Program-made: the position numbers and the translations under genes
The notes under the pieces: model-generated
Database searches by the model: none
What the model was told of the DNA's origin: nothing
What the model saw: the letters and a program-made list of their open reading frames with translations, nothing else
Assembly (NCBI RefSeq): GCF_900113925.1
Contig: NZ_FORD01000001.1
Span: 62,001-126,000 of the forward strand
From: Nitrosomonas sp. Nm34
Lineage (GTDB): Bacteria; Pseudomonadota; Gammaproteobacteria; Burkholderiales; Nitrosomonadaceae
Length of the DNA stretch: 64,000 nt
Reading direction: 5' to 3'
In this document: positions 1-8,989 of the stretch, piece by piece
How positions within the stretch are numbered: the first letter of the stretch is position 1
Layout: every line of letters begins with the position of its first letter

Positions 1-623
1 CATTGATAACGGAGGTCAAAAATCCTCATCGTCTCCGCATAGTTCGCTGCGCTGGCGCGGGCAATCTCAAGCTGTCGGTCAAGCGCACGCAGGCCGATGT
101 AACTTGCCGCCACACTGGTGACAACCGAAAGAATTACCCCCCTGCGACCCTGCTCGCTCGCGAATATTTGTGCCTGGGCCGCCTCACTCTGGCGCCGAAT
201 ACGTCCGAACAGGTCGATCTGCCAGGACGCATTGAGTGCCCCGCGGTAAAGTGAAAAGTAAGGGTCGTGACCGGGTGGAAGAACGGCTAGTTTTTCCGTA
301 GCACGGTTACGGCTTATACTCGCGCTATAGCCGATCTGCGGAAAGAACTGTGCGCGGGTAGCTTGCAGCGCGCCGATGAACTGATCCACCCGAGCTGCCG
401 CCGCCTGGATATCGCGGTTTTCATTCAACGCCGTTTCGATCAGTGTATTAAGCGCTGGATCACCAAATTGGGTCCACCATCCGACATTCGTCACTTCCGC
501 TGCTTGCGGATAATCAACCCGCCATTTCTCTGGCGTCTCAATTATTGGGCGCCGATAATCAGGTCCTACCGCACATGCGCTAAGAAGCGTGACCGCGAAC
601 AAAGGAAGAATGATGTAGTTCAT
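1..623 (-). CDS. RND efflux outer-membrane factor (NodT/OprM family lipoprotein), 3' part missing
   Basis: The ATG lies at 621-623 and the reading frame stays open for 207 codons to the left edge, so about half of a typical 460-490 residue protein is present. The N-terminus is a lipoprotein signal with lipobox LSAC (Cys17), followed by AVGPDYRRP, the usual start of mature NodT/OprM proteins. Such proteins form the outer-membrane channel of tripartite drug or metal efflux pumps. The start codon follows the stop of the pump gene with no spacer, so the two are almost certainly cotranslated and work in one complex. The substrate cannot be read from this sequence. Confidence 0.93.
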   Translation of the reverse strand, partial: MNYIILPLFAVTLLSACAVGPDYRRPIIETPEKWRVDYPQAAEVTNVGWWTQFGDPALNTLIETALNENRDIQAAAARVDQFIGALQATRAQFFPQIGYSASISRNRATEKLAVLPPGHDPYFSLYRGALNASWQIDLFGRIRRQSEAAQAQIFASEQGRRGVILSVVTSVAASYIGLRALDRQLEIARASAANYAETMRIFDLRYQ

Positions 624-3600
624 TTATTTATCCTCCCGTTTGACAGGCGGTTCATCTTCCGAAACATGAGCAGGAGTAGGGATTGGCTCAGGGACACGCT
701 CATCCTTGTCATCTTGCATATCGCGGGTTTCTTGCCTATTGTGGACCTTTTTTTTGCTGGCAAACTTTGCGCTCATTGATTCCAGTAACCAGAAAAACAG
801 CGGTACGAAGAAAATTGCAATCAATGTAGAAGCGAGCATTCCTCCAATCACCCCGGTGCCGATTGCACGCAGGCTGTTTGCGCCGGGTCCGGTGGCGATC
901 GCAAGCGGCACACAACCGAGAATAAATGCAAAAGATGTCATGACAATCGCACGCAAGCGAAGCCCGGCGGCCTCAATAGCGGCCTCTCGTGCCGGCATAC
1001 CGTGCCGGACGCGTTCGATGGCAAACTCACAGATCAGAATCGCATTTTTTGCAGACAAGCCGACCAGCGTCACCAGACCAACCTGAAAATAAACGTCGTT
1101 CTCGAGTCCTAGCAACCAGGTCAGCAGCAGTGCGCCCAATACCGCGAAAGGAACTGTAAGCACCACTGCAACAGGAAGTGTCCACTTCTCAAACTGTGCG
1201 GCGAGAAGCAAAAACACCACGATGAGGCCAAAGATGAAAGCCGATGAAGAAGTACCACCCGCGCCTTTTTCTTCTAATGCTTGCCCTGCCCAGGAATAAG
1301 CAAAATCACCAGGCAATGTTTCGCGCGCCACTTCTTCCATCACCCGGATAGCATCTCCTGAGCTATAGCCTGGAGCCTGGCTGCCCGTAATCTTAACTGC
1401 CGGGAAAGCGTTGAAGCGCGTCACAAGCTTCGGTGAAACAATATAGCGCGTCGTAATCAGCGCCGACAGCGGGACGTTAGCACCACTGGATGAGCGCACG
1501 AACACTTTATTGAAATCCTCCGGGTTTGCCCGGTAGTTCGCGTCTGCCTGAATGATAACAAACCATACACGGCTGAACTGTGCGAACTGTCCAGCCACCT
1601 GGGAACCAAAGTAAGCCTGCATCGTGTTGAAGACATCGGCCACGTGCACACCCAGCACTTCGGCTTTATTGCGATCGAGATCGACGAAGAGCTGCTGGCT
1701 GTTCGCACTGAACGTTGTGTTCACTCCCTGCAATTCCTCGCGCTCACGCACTTTTGCAAGAAATGCTTTGAGGGCTGCATCCGTCGCGCGTGGATCACCT
1801 GATCCACGATTCTGAATGTAAAACTCGAAACCTCCAGTCGTACCCAGTCCGGGGATCGAGGGGGGATTAACAGCGAAGGCCTTACCGTCCTTGAGTGTCG
1901 CAAATTGCGCATTGAGTCGCTTCAGGGTATCGAACGACAGCAGACTTGGATCCTTGCGCTCTTCAAAAGGTTTCAACAGAGCAAACATGAGCGCAGCACT
2001 ATTGTTCTGCTGACTATCAACGAAACTGTAACCGTTCACCGTACCGACATCCTGTACCGCAGGATCCCCGAGCAAAATCTGCTCCAGTTCCTGGCTGAAG
2101 CGGCTGGTGACATTCATACTCGCCGTATCAGAAACCTGCGCGAGCACAAAGAAATAACCCTGATCCTCATCGGGCACAAAGCTTGCCGGCAGGATACGAA
2201 ACATCACCAGAATGCCAATCACCACAGCGCCGAACATAATGAGTGAAACCGGCCATAATTGTATGACACGGGCAACACCCCCCAGAAACCCACGCTGGAG
2301 AGAGGCAAACCCATTTTCGAACGCCTGGAAGAATCGATTCTTCTTGCCGTGATGTGCTTTAATAATGATTGCTGCCAATGCTGGCGACAAGGTCAGCGCC
2401 ATAATACCCGAGATCACCATCGAGATGGCAATGGTAATCGCAAACTGCTTATATAGCAGCCCAGTCATCCCACCGAGAAATGCAACTGGCAAGAAAACGG
2501 CAAGCAGTACGAGCACGATCGAGATCAGCGCTCCTGCAATTTCTGTCATCGCTGCCTTTGCGGCAGCCAATGGCGTGAGCCCTTTCTTAGTGATATTTGT
2601 CTCGACATTCTCGACCACTACGATGGCATCATCCACCACCAGGCCGATTGCCAGAATCATACCGAACATGGTGAGCATGTTGACTGAAAACCCGAACAGA
2701 TACATGCCGACAAAGGTGCCCACGATAGATACCGGTACTGCCAGGATGGGAATGACAGTCGCCCGCAACGATTGCAGAAAGACAAATACCACCAGCACTA
2801 CCAGCACTACCGCTTCGAAGAAGGTATGCACCACCTTGTCAATTGAGTAAAGCGTGAACTGGCTCGTATCGAGTACAATCTTGTAATCCAGGCCAGTGGG
2901 GAATTTTGCTTTCAATTCTTCCATCTTTTTGCGCACACCCTCCGCAGTTTCAACTGCGTTCGCACCTGGCTGCTGATAGACACCAATAGTTGTGGCAGTC
3001 TTGCCGTTCATGCGGCTGGGCATAGAGTAGTCCCGTTGGGACAGTTCGACTCGCCCAATATCCTTGATCCGGACGATAGCGGAACCTTCTTTTGCAGTCC
3101 GGACGATAATATTCTCAAATTCCTCTGGTTTAATGAGTAATCCCTGCGCAGTTACGACATACTGCTGCTCCACTGAAGGCGGCGCTGGGGGAGCGCCGAG
3201 TTGACCGATACCGAAGGTCTGGTTCTGGCTCTTGATCGCGTTACTCACCTCGTTCACTGTGATACCGAGTTGAGCCATGCGGTCGGGTCGTAACCATACG
3301 CGCATCGCGATATCGGGCAGACCAAATGTCTTCGCACGATTCGCCCCGGGAACACGTTTCAATTCATCGAGCACATAAAGATTGGTATAGTTAGCGATAT
3401 AGGCAGTATCATAGCGCTCATCAGGTGAGTAAACGGAAACCACCATCATGATGCTAGGCGATTTCTTGTCTACCGTAATTCCCTGCTCGACCACCACCTG
3501 AGGTAACTGAGGCATCGCTTGACTCAGGCGGTTCTGTACATTGACCTGATTGATATCTGAATTGCTGCCCTGATTGAACACCACGGTAATTTGAACATTC

Positions 3601-3860
3601 CCGCTGGAGGAACTGGTTGAATAGAAATAGAGTAAATTGTCCAACCCGTTCAGCTGCGCCTCAATGGGCGCTGCCACGTTGTTCGCGATCACCTCGGCGG
3701 TAGCGCCAGGGTAGCGCGCGTCGATCGTAACCTGCGGAGGCGCCATGTCAGGATACTGCTCGATGGGTGAAACGGACATTGACACCGCGCCCGCAAGCAC
3801 GATCAGGATCGAAATAACGGCTGAGAGAATCGGCCGATCGATAAAAAAGTGAGTAAACAT
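624..3860 (-). CDS. RND family efflux pump, inner-membrane permease (AcrB/MexB type, HAE1)
   Basis: This 1078-residue protein has the full length of an AcrB/MexB proton-driven drug transporter. It opens with FIDRPILSAVISI (first transmembrane helix), has two large periplasmic loops, and shows the proton-relay motif GLVVDDAIVVVENVE near residue 408 in TM4. The twin aspartates are present. The C-terminal half repeats the fold, with GLSAKNAILICEFA in TM10. After the last helix there is an unusual charged tail of about 45 residues rich in Asp, Glu, Lys and Pro. It sits between the adaptor gene (12 bp upstream) and the outer-membrane factor (directly abutting). Organic or drug substrates are typical of the HAE1 group. 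Confidence 0.96.
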   Translation of the reverse strand: MFTHFFIDRPILSAVISILIVLAGAVSMSVSPIEQYPDMAPPQVTIDARYPGATAEVIANNVAAPIEAQLNGLDNLLYFYSTSSSSGNVQITVVFNQGSNSDINQVNVQNRLSQAMPQLPQVVVEQGITVDKKSPSIMMVVSVYSPDERYDTAYIANYTNLYVLDELKRVPGANRAKTFGLPDIAMRVWLRPDRMAQLGITVNEVSNAIKSQNQTFGIGQLGAPPAPPSVEQQYVVTAQGLLIKPEEFENIIVRTAKEGSAIVRIKDIGRVELSQRDYSMPSRMNGKTATTIGVYQQPGANAVETAEGVRKKMEELKAKFPTGLDYKIVLDTSQFTLYSIDKVVHTFFEAVVLVVLVVFVFLQSLRATVIPILAVPVSIVGTFVGMYLFGFSVNMLTMFGMILAIGLVVDDAIVVVENVETNITKKGLTPLAAAKAAMTEIAGALISIVLVLLAVFLPVAFLGGMTGLLYKQFAITIAISMVISGIMALTLSPALAAIIIKAHHGKKNRFFQAFENGFASLQRGFLGGVARVIQLWPVSLIMFGAVVIGILVMFRILPASFVPDEDQGYFFVLAQVSDTASMNVTSRFSQELEQILLGDPAVQDVGTVNGYSFVDSQQNNSAALMFALLKPFEERKDPSLLSFDTLKRLNAQFATLKDGKAFAVNPPSIPGLGTTGGFEFYIQNRGSGDPRATDAALKAFLAKVREREELQGVNTTFSANSQQLFVDLDRNKAEVLGVHVADVFNTMQAYFGSQVAGQFAQFSRVWFVIIQADANYRANPEDFNKVFVRSSSGANVPLSALITTRYIVSPKLVTRFNAFPAVKITGSQAPGYSSGDAIRVMEEVARETLPGDFAYSWAGQALEEKGAGGTSSSAFIFGLIVVFLLLAAQFEKWTLPVAVVLTVPFAVLGALLLTWLLGLENDVYFQVGLVTLVGLSAKNAILICEFAIERVRHGMPAREAAIEAAGLRLRAIVMTSFAFILGCVPLAIATGPGANSLRAIGTGVIGGMLASTLIAIFFVPLFFWLLESMSAKFASKKKVHNRQETRDMQDDKDERVPEPIPTPAHVSEDEPPVKREDK

Positions 3861-3872
3861 GAGATTGTCCGC

Positions 3873-5054
3873 CTATTCCTGTGCGACTACATCAGGTTTG
3901 GCTGCTGTTTTATCATTCCCCGCTGCTGGCTCTACGATCTTAACCGGTTGACCAGGGACCACCTTGAGCATGCCTTCTACCACAAGCTGGTCGCCGGCCT
4001 GGAGTCCGCTCAGGATCACTATGTCTTTTTCGCCCTCGTAGTCCCCCACCACTACCGGCCGCACTTCTGCTGTACCGTCCGGCTTAATCACATATACGAT
4101 GTGACCATTCGACCCCTGCTGCACCGAAAGCTGTGGTACTACGATTGCATCTGGCCGCAATCCACCTTTTACGTATGCTGTTACAAACATGCCTGGACGG
4201 AGTTCCCTATTAGGATTTGGCAGCACCGCACGCACCATGAAAGAACCGGTATCCTGACTGAACGATGGATCGGCAAAGTTAATCCTTCCTCTTTCCGCAA
4301 ATGGTTTTCCATCAGGAAGAACAAGCTCCACCTCGTAATCCTGGCTCTCAGGTCGAATGATCGATCCTTTTTGGCTTTCCTCGCGTATGCGAGCCATCTG
4401 GTTCTGTGAAACACTGAAAGTAACCCAGATCGGATCAATCGCAGCGACATAGGTGAGTTTAGCAGTCTCCGCCATCGCATTCACATACGTACCTTCACGC
4501 TGGAGTGAGCGGCTTGCAAGGCCGGTTACTGGAGCACGGATGGTGGTATAGCCAAGGTTCAGCTCAGCTTGCTTCACATTCGCGTTTGCTGCGAACACGG
4601 CAGCCTTTGCTGCATCAAATTCTCCCTGTGCTCGATCCAGATCAGCCTGTGAAAGTGCGTTCTGTTCAGCAAGCGGTTTTACACGTTTAAGATTAGCGCC
4701 AGCTGTCTTAAACCTCGCCTGCTGCGCTTGCAATTCTCCACGAGCAGCTTCTAACTCAGCCTTAAAGGGTTTTTGATCGAGTTGAAACAACAGCTGCCCC
4801 TCTTTCACCAGATCACCTTCCTGGTAAGCGATGCGGTCGAGAAAACCCGAAATGCGGGCAACAATGTCCACCTGACGCGAACTTTCAGTCTGCGCGACAA
4901 AGCTAGGGGTATAGGGAATATCCCGCGGGGTCACAGTGACTACGGTCACTTCAGGCGCCGGATGTTGCTGTGGCGCGGATGCGTCCTGGGAGCAGCCGCT
5001 TTGTATGAGGAAGGCAGCGAGAACAAAAAAAACAGTCAGAACACGTACATACAT
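3873..5054 (-). CDS. RND efflux periplasmic adaptor (membrane fusion protein, AcrA/MexA type)
   Basis: This 393-residue adaptor would bridge the pump and the outer-membrane channel. I chose the ATG at 5054 because it has AAGGAG 8 bases upstream and gives a proper lipoprotein signal (MYVRVLTVFF to LIQSGC). A longer frame starting at 5087 would bury that signal. Visible regions are the first lipoyl half (QEGDLVKEGQLLFQLD), an alpha-helical hairpin rich in Gln, Ala and Lys around residues 90-160, the second lipoyl half (TIRAPVTGLASR), then beta-barrel and membrane-proximal domains. It is the first gene of the three-gene efflux operon. No divergent regulator is present, so control is not evident apart from the palindrome at 5177. 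Confidence 0.95.
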   Translation of the reverse strand: MYVRVLTVFFVLAAFLIQSGCSQDASAPQQHPAPEVTVVTVTPRDIPYTPSFVAQTESSRQVDIVARISGFLDRIAYQEGDLVKEGQLLFQLDQKPFKAELEAARGELQAQQARFKTAGANLKRVKPLAEQNALSQADLDRAQGEFDAAKAAVFAANANVKQAELNLGYTTIRAPVTGLASRSLQREGTYVNAMAETAKLTYVAAIDPIWVTFSVSQNQMARIREESQKGSIIRPESQDYEVELVLPDGKPFAERGRINFADPSFSQDTGSFMVRAVLPNPNRELRPGMFVTAYVKGGLRPDAIVVPQLSVQQGSNGHIVYVIKPDGTAEVRPVVVGDYEGEKDIVILSGLQAGDQLVVEGMLKVVPGQPVKIVEPAAGNDKTAAKPDVVAQE

Positions 5055-5176
5055 AAGAAAGCTCCTTGAGATCGCCGTTTGGCACACCGAGAACAGAATA
5101 ATGTACAGAAACCGGATGCTCTCTTTTAATCATCTATGATGTTTAAATAGATTATTAGAATATGCTCACTAAAAGA

Positions 5177-5194
5177 ATACGTATAAATACGTAG
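5177..5194. repeat. Intergenic palindrome, copy 1 (TACGTA-N4-TACGTA)
   Basis: The sequence ATACGTATAAATACGTAG contains the perfect inverted repeat TACGTA-TAAA-TACGTA. It lies about 130 bp upstream of the efflux operon start and just past the end of ppk2. Related copies lie at 17028, 18005, 19095 and 22894. It could be an operator or a dispersed repeat; the position fits either. Confidence 0.55.
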
Positions 5195-5197
5195 ATC

Positions 5198-6046
5198 TCA
5201 GTAAATTTCCGGGATCCAACGCCGATTTACCATGGTTGCTTCATCGTCATAGGCGTTCTTTGTCATGCGTTTAGGTAATTTAACTTTCTTATGAGCTATG
5301 GGCTCATAAGGGATCTGCTTCAGTAGATGACCAATTAAATTCAGGCGCGCACACTTTTTGTCGTCGGAACGCACGATGTGCCAAGGTGCAAAATCGGTGT
5401 CAGTAGCTGCCAACATCTCATCACGCGCGCGTGAATAGTCATACCAGCGCTCACGCGAAGGCAAATCCATCGGAGACAGTTTCCACTGACGCACAGGATC
5501 ATCTATGCGTGCATGAAAGCGGCGCTCCTGTTCTTCATCACTGACCTCCAGCCAATACTTGAGCAGATAGATGCCATTATCCACAATTTGCTTCTCGAAG
5601 AATGGGCACAGTTCCAGAAAACGACGATGCTGGGCTTCGGTACAGAAACCCATCACATGCTCGACACCGGCGCGGTTGTACCAACTGCGATCAAAAATGA
5701 CAATCTCACCTGCCGCGGGAAAATGCGCCATATAGCGCTGGATATACATCTGCGATTTCTCGCGGTCGGAGGGGGCTGGCAAAGCGACCACCCTGAATAC
5801 GCGCGGACTCACACGTTCAGTAATCGCCTTGATGGTACCGCCTTTGCCTGCCGCATCGCGCCCCTCAAACACGAGAATGATGCGTTGTCCTGTAGCGATG
5901 ACCCAATCCTGCACAGAACAAAGTTTCGCCTGCAAATTGAGTAGAGCTTTTTCATAATCCTTGCTTTTGAGTTTGTTCTTGCTAGATTTCTGGCGAGGTA
6001 TGTCCGTACGTTGTTCTGAAGATTCATGAGTATGTGCTTTTTTCAT
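5198..6046 (-). CDS. ppk2: Polyphosphate kinase 2 (PPK2 family, single domain)
   Basis: This 282-residue protein transfers phosphate between polyphosphate and nucleoside phosphates. The Walker A loop FEGRDAAGKGGT is at residues 60-71 and the Walker B/lid segment IVIFDRSWYNRAGVE at about 115-129, both diagnostic of PPK2. There is one kinase domain, as in class I/III enzymes; NDP versus NMP preference cannot be read reliably. The first 30 residues are Lys/Ser-rich and probably disordered. It is the last gene of the xfp-to-ppk2 run, 32 bp after the SulP gene. With acetate kinase and glycogen phosphorylase upstream, it probably helps buffer ATP/ADP from stored polyphosphate. Confidence 0.93.
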   Translation of the reverse strand: MKKAHTHESSEQRTDIPRQKSSKNKLKSKDYEKALLNLQAKLCSVQDWVIATGQRIILVFEGRDAAGKGGTIKAITERVSPRVFRVVALPAPSDREKSQMYIQRYMAHFPAAGEIVIFDRSWYNRAGVEHVMGFCTEAQHRRFLELCPFFEKQIVDNGIYLLKYWLEVSDEEQERRFHARIDDPVRQWKLSPMDLPSRERWYDYSRARDEMLAATDTDFAPWHIVRSDDKKCARLNLIGHLLKQIPYEPIAHKKVKLPKRMTKNAYDDEATMVNRRWIPEIY

Positions 6047-6078
6047 GCTTAATCACCCCTTTTAGTGATGGTTGCCTG

Positions 6079-7797
6079 TTACCGGTTATTTCGAACCCCG
6101 TGGACACTGTTATACGCTTGCGCTTCTCTTGCCAGAATAGTTTCAACTGCAGAATGGACAGAATAGAAAATATTTTCTGCACCAATCTTCTTACCCAGCC
6201 CCATTGGTTGTCCGTACTTACGCATATACAGCTTCGGTCGCGCAACGGCTAGGCGCACACCACGGTTCTGCAGCTCGGTGGCCAGATCATCGACAGCCTG
6301 TGCGCCGGTAATGTCAAGTTGGCTGATGGATTCAGCGTTGAGCACGAACCAGCGTGGCTTGGATTCAGCACTGTCTATCAATGACAGCACCCGTGCCTTG
6401 AAATAATCGGCATTAAAAAATAGCAATGGCGCATCGAAACGGTAAATTATCATGCCAGGCACCGGCCGGGCATTATCCGACAGACTGAGGTCATTGTAGC
6501 CAGCCACGCCAGGGACAATACCCAGCAGTGTATCTGCCGGTCGATAAATCTTGATAAACACATTGAGTAGCGCCAGCGTGATCGCGAGCACCACACCCGG
6601 CAGCACACCAATGGCGAGCACACCAACAGTCGTCAGCAGGGACAAGCTGAACTCGAAGTGATCGATCACGCGCAAGCGACGTATACCAGCAATATCCAAC
6701 AGACCCCAGGCAGAAAAAATCAGCACAGCAGCTAGAGCAGGGATAGGTAGGTGCCCCAGCGGTTGTGTTAAGAATAGCACGACCCCGGCTGTAGCCAGTG
6801 CAGCGACCACCGATACCAGTTGAGTCTTACCGCCGCTTGCCTCATTGACTGCCGTGCGTGAGTCAGCCCCGGTGACCGCAAATCCGCCGCACAGTCCCGA
6901 TGCCATGTTAGCAAAGCCGATCGCGCGCATCTCCTGATCGGCATTGATACCATAGCCATTGCGCGCAGCAAAGCTCCGCGCAGTGAGCATGCCGCTCGTG
7001 AAGCAGACGATAACCAGACCGACTGCACTGATGAAAATGCCCTGCACACCTTCATAACCCAGCCCCGGAAACGAGAACGACGGCAAGCCGGAGGGAACGT
7101 CACCGACCAATTTGACCGAGTCCATATCTGACCCGAACAGAAATACGGCCAGGCCGGCGACCAGCAGTGCAATCAATGCCGCTGGCGCACGGGGGAGATA
7201 GTGTTGGATCAGAACCAGCAGCACTAACGTAGCGCACCCTACACCCAAACTATAGCCATCCATCTCACCGAGGCGTCCAGCCAGTTCCACCAGTGACGGT
7301 CCAAAATCCCGGTTTGCCACCGCGATGCCGAGCAACTTGCCCAGTTGTCCGGCAATGATGCTGAGCGCAATGCCGTTGAGGAAACCGATCAAAATCGGGC
7401 GCGAGAAGAAATTCACGATAAAACCCATACGGGTCATGCCACCCAAAACCATCAGCAAGCCTGCCGTGAGCGCCATGCCAGCCGAGAGCTTCAAATAATA
7501 ATTCAAATCGCCGCCCGCCATCGGCAGCAGCAAGGCAGCAATCATCGCACAAGTAGCCGCATCTGGCCCGATCATGAGTTGTCGCGACGAACCAAACAAA
7601 GCATAGATCAGCACCGGCAGTATGCTCGCATAGAGACCGACCTCAGGCGGAAAACCTGCCAAATTGGCATAGGCGATCGCTGTGGGTACTTGTACTGCCG
7701 TGACCGAGAGCCCAGCGACCACATCACGCGTTAGCCATTCCTTGCGATATTGGCGTAGATCGCGCAGCAGAGGTATCCAGTCACTCAACATGTCCAT
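6079..7797 (-). CDS. SulP family anion permease with STAS domain
   Basis: This 572-residue protein has an N-terminal SulP transporter core of about 10-12 hydrophobic helices (residues 25-420) and a cytoplasmic STAS domain (about 440-555, with FVLNAESISQLDITGAQ). SulP proteins carry sulfate, bicarbonate or dicarboxylates, and sequence alone does not settle the substrate. The start is inside the 3' end of ackA (17-bp overlap), so translation is probably coupled to ackA. Location in an acetate/glycogen operon makes bicarbonate or an organic anion as plausible as sulfate; that is inference. Confidence 0.92.
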   Translation of the reverse strand: MDMLSDWIPLLRDLRQYRKEWLTRDVVAGLSVTAVQVPTAIAYANLAGFPPEVGLYASILPVLIYALFGSSRQLMIGPDAATCAMIAALLLPMAGGDLNYYLKLSAGMALTAGLLMVLGGMTRMGFIVNFFSRPILIGFLNGIALSIIAGQLGKLLGIAVANRDFGPSLVELAGRLGEMDGYSLGVGCATLVLLVLIQHYLPRAPAALIALLVAGLAVFLFGSDMDSVKLVGDVPSGLPSFSFPGLGYEGVQGIFISAVGLVIVCFTSGMLTARSFAARNGYGINADQEMRAIGFANMASGLCGGFAVTGADSRTAVNEASGGKTQLVSVVAALATAGVVLFLTQPLGHLPIPALAAVLIFSAWGLLDIAGIRRLRVIDHFEFSLSLLTTVGVLAIGVLPGVVLAITLALLNVFIKIYRPADTLLGIVPGVAGYNDLSLSDNARPVPGMIIYRFDAPLLFFNADYFKARVLSLIDSAESKPRWFVLNAESISQLDITGAQAVDDLATELQNRGVRLAVARPKLYMRKYGQPMGLGKKIGAENIFYSVHSAVETILAREAQAYNSVHGVRNNR

Positions 7798-8989
7798 CCT
7801 TTCGACTGTTTATCAGTGCCAGCGTATGGCGCGCGATCATCAGTTCTTCATTGGTAGGGACCACCCAGGCTGAGACCTTGCTACCCGTTGATGAGATGCA
7901 CGAATCACCGCGCTCATTGGCAACAGTATCGAGCGACACGCCCAACCAGGCGCAAGCTTGCAGGATACGCGCACGAATCACTGGCGAATGCTCGCCAATC
8001 CCGGCTGTAAACACGATGCCATCCACTCCGCCGAGCACCGCAGCAAGCGCACCGATCTGTTTGGCGGTGTAATGCACGAAATACTCCACAGCCAATTGCG
8101 CGCGTGACTCATGACTTTCTAGCAGCATACGCATATCGTTGCTAATGCCAGACAACCCCAGCAGCCCTGACTCTTTATATAACAGCTTTTCCAGTTCGAT
8201 ACCTGACAAACCACACTGATTGACGAGATGCAGCAATACGCCTGGATCCAGCGCACCGGGGCGCGTCCCCATCGGCACGCCATCAAGCGGCGAAAACCCC
8301 ATAGTCGAATCAATACTTTTGCCTGCTTGCAGAGCACATAAGCTTGCGCCACTGCCAAGATGGGCCACGATCGCCCGTCCATTAGCAATCTCAGGAGCCA
8401 TCTTCGGCAATGTGAGCGCGATATATTCATATGACAGGCCGTGGAAACCATAGTGTCTCACCCCGGATTCATAATATTTCCAAGGCAATGCATAAAGATC
8501 AGCAATCTGCGGGTGGGTGCGGTGAAATGCCGTATCGAAACAAGCCACCTGCGGTATCTGCGGTTGCCTTTCGCCGATTGCGCGGATCGCCGCCAGATTA
8601 TGAGGTTGATGCAAAGGAGCAAGCGGAATCAACTGCTCCAGCGCCATCAATACCTCGCGATCAACCAGCACAGGATGGGAAAATTGAGTACCGCCATGTA
8701 CTACACGATGCCCCACGGCGAATAGCGACTCATGTTGCAAACGCTCGCGCAGCCAGGCACCGACGAGTGTGAGGGCGTCTCCTACTGTAGCTGCTTCCGA
8801 AGTGGTAAGATCAGATTCAACCAGCAGTGTTCCTGTCGCATCTCTTGCCTTTAAACACGGGCTAGTACCGATACCCTCCATCTGCCCGCGGATTACCAAC
8901 GGTAAATTCTCAGCGCCATTTACGCGAAACACCGAAAATTTCAGGCTGGATGAACCGGCATTGACGACCAGAATGATACTGTTGCTCAT
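7781..8989 (-). CDS. ackA: Acetate kinase
   Basis: This 402-residue enzyme interconverts acetyl-phosphate + ADP and acetate + ATP. Family landmarks are VNAGSSSLKFSVF at residues 9-21, GHRVVHGGTQFS, the catalytic region ACFDTAFHRTHP, the adenosine-binding VAHLGSGASLCA and the late VFTAGIGEHSP. Length is normal. It overlaps glgX by 4 bp upstream and the SulP gene by 17 bp downstream. Acetyl-phosphate would come from the phosphoketolase encoded four genes upstream. No phosphotransacetylase gene lies next to it, which favours an Xfp-AckA route to ATP and acetate rather than a Pta-AckA route in this operon. Confidence 0.97.
   Translation of the reverse strand: MSNSIILVVNAGSSSLKFSVFRVNGAENLPLVIRGQMEGIGTSPCLKARDATGTLLVESDLTTSEAATVGDALTLVGAWLRERLQHESLFAVGHRVVHGGTQFSHPVLVDREVLMALEQLIPLAPLHQPHNLAAIRAIGERQPQIPQVACFDTAFHRTHPQIADLYALPWKYYESGVRHYGFHGLSYEYIALTLPKMAPEIANGRAIVAHLGSGASLCALQAGKSIDSTMGFSPLDGVPMGTRPGALDPGVLLHLVNQCGLSGIELEKLLYKESGLLGLSGISNDMRMLLESHESRAQLAVEYFVHYTAKQIGALAAVLGGVDGIVFTAGIGEHSPVIRARILQACAWLGVSLDTVANERGDSCISSTGSKVSAWVVPTNEELMIARHTLALINSRKDGHVE

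Noticed and set aside
3849-4409. A 186-codon plus-strand frame opposite the efflux adaptor
   Set aside because: Antisense shadow of a conserved gene, with no ribosome site or recognisable domain.
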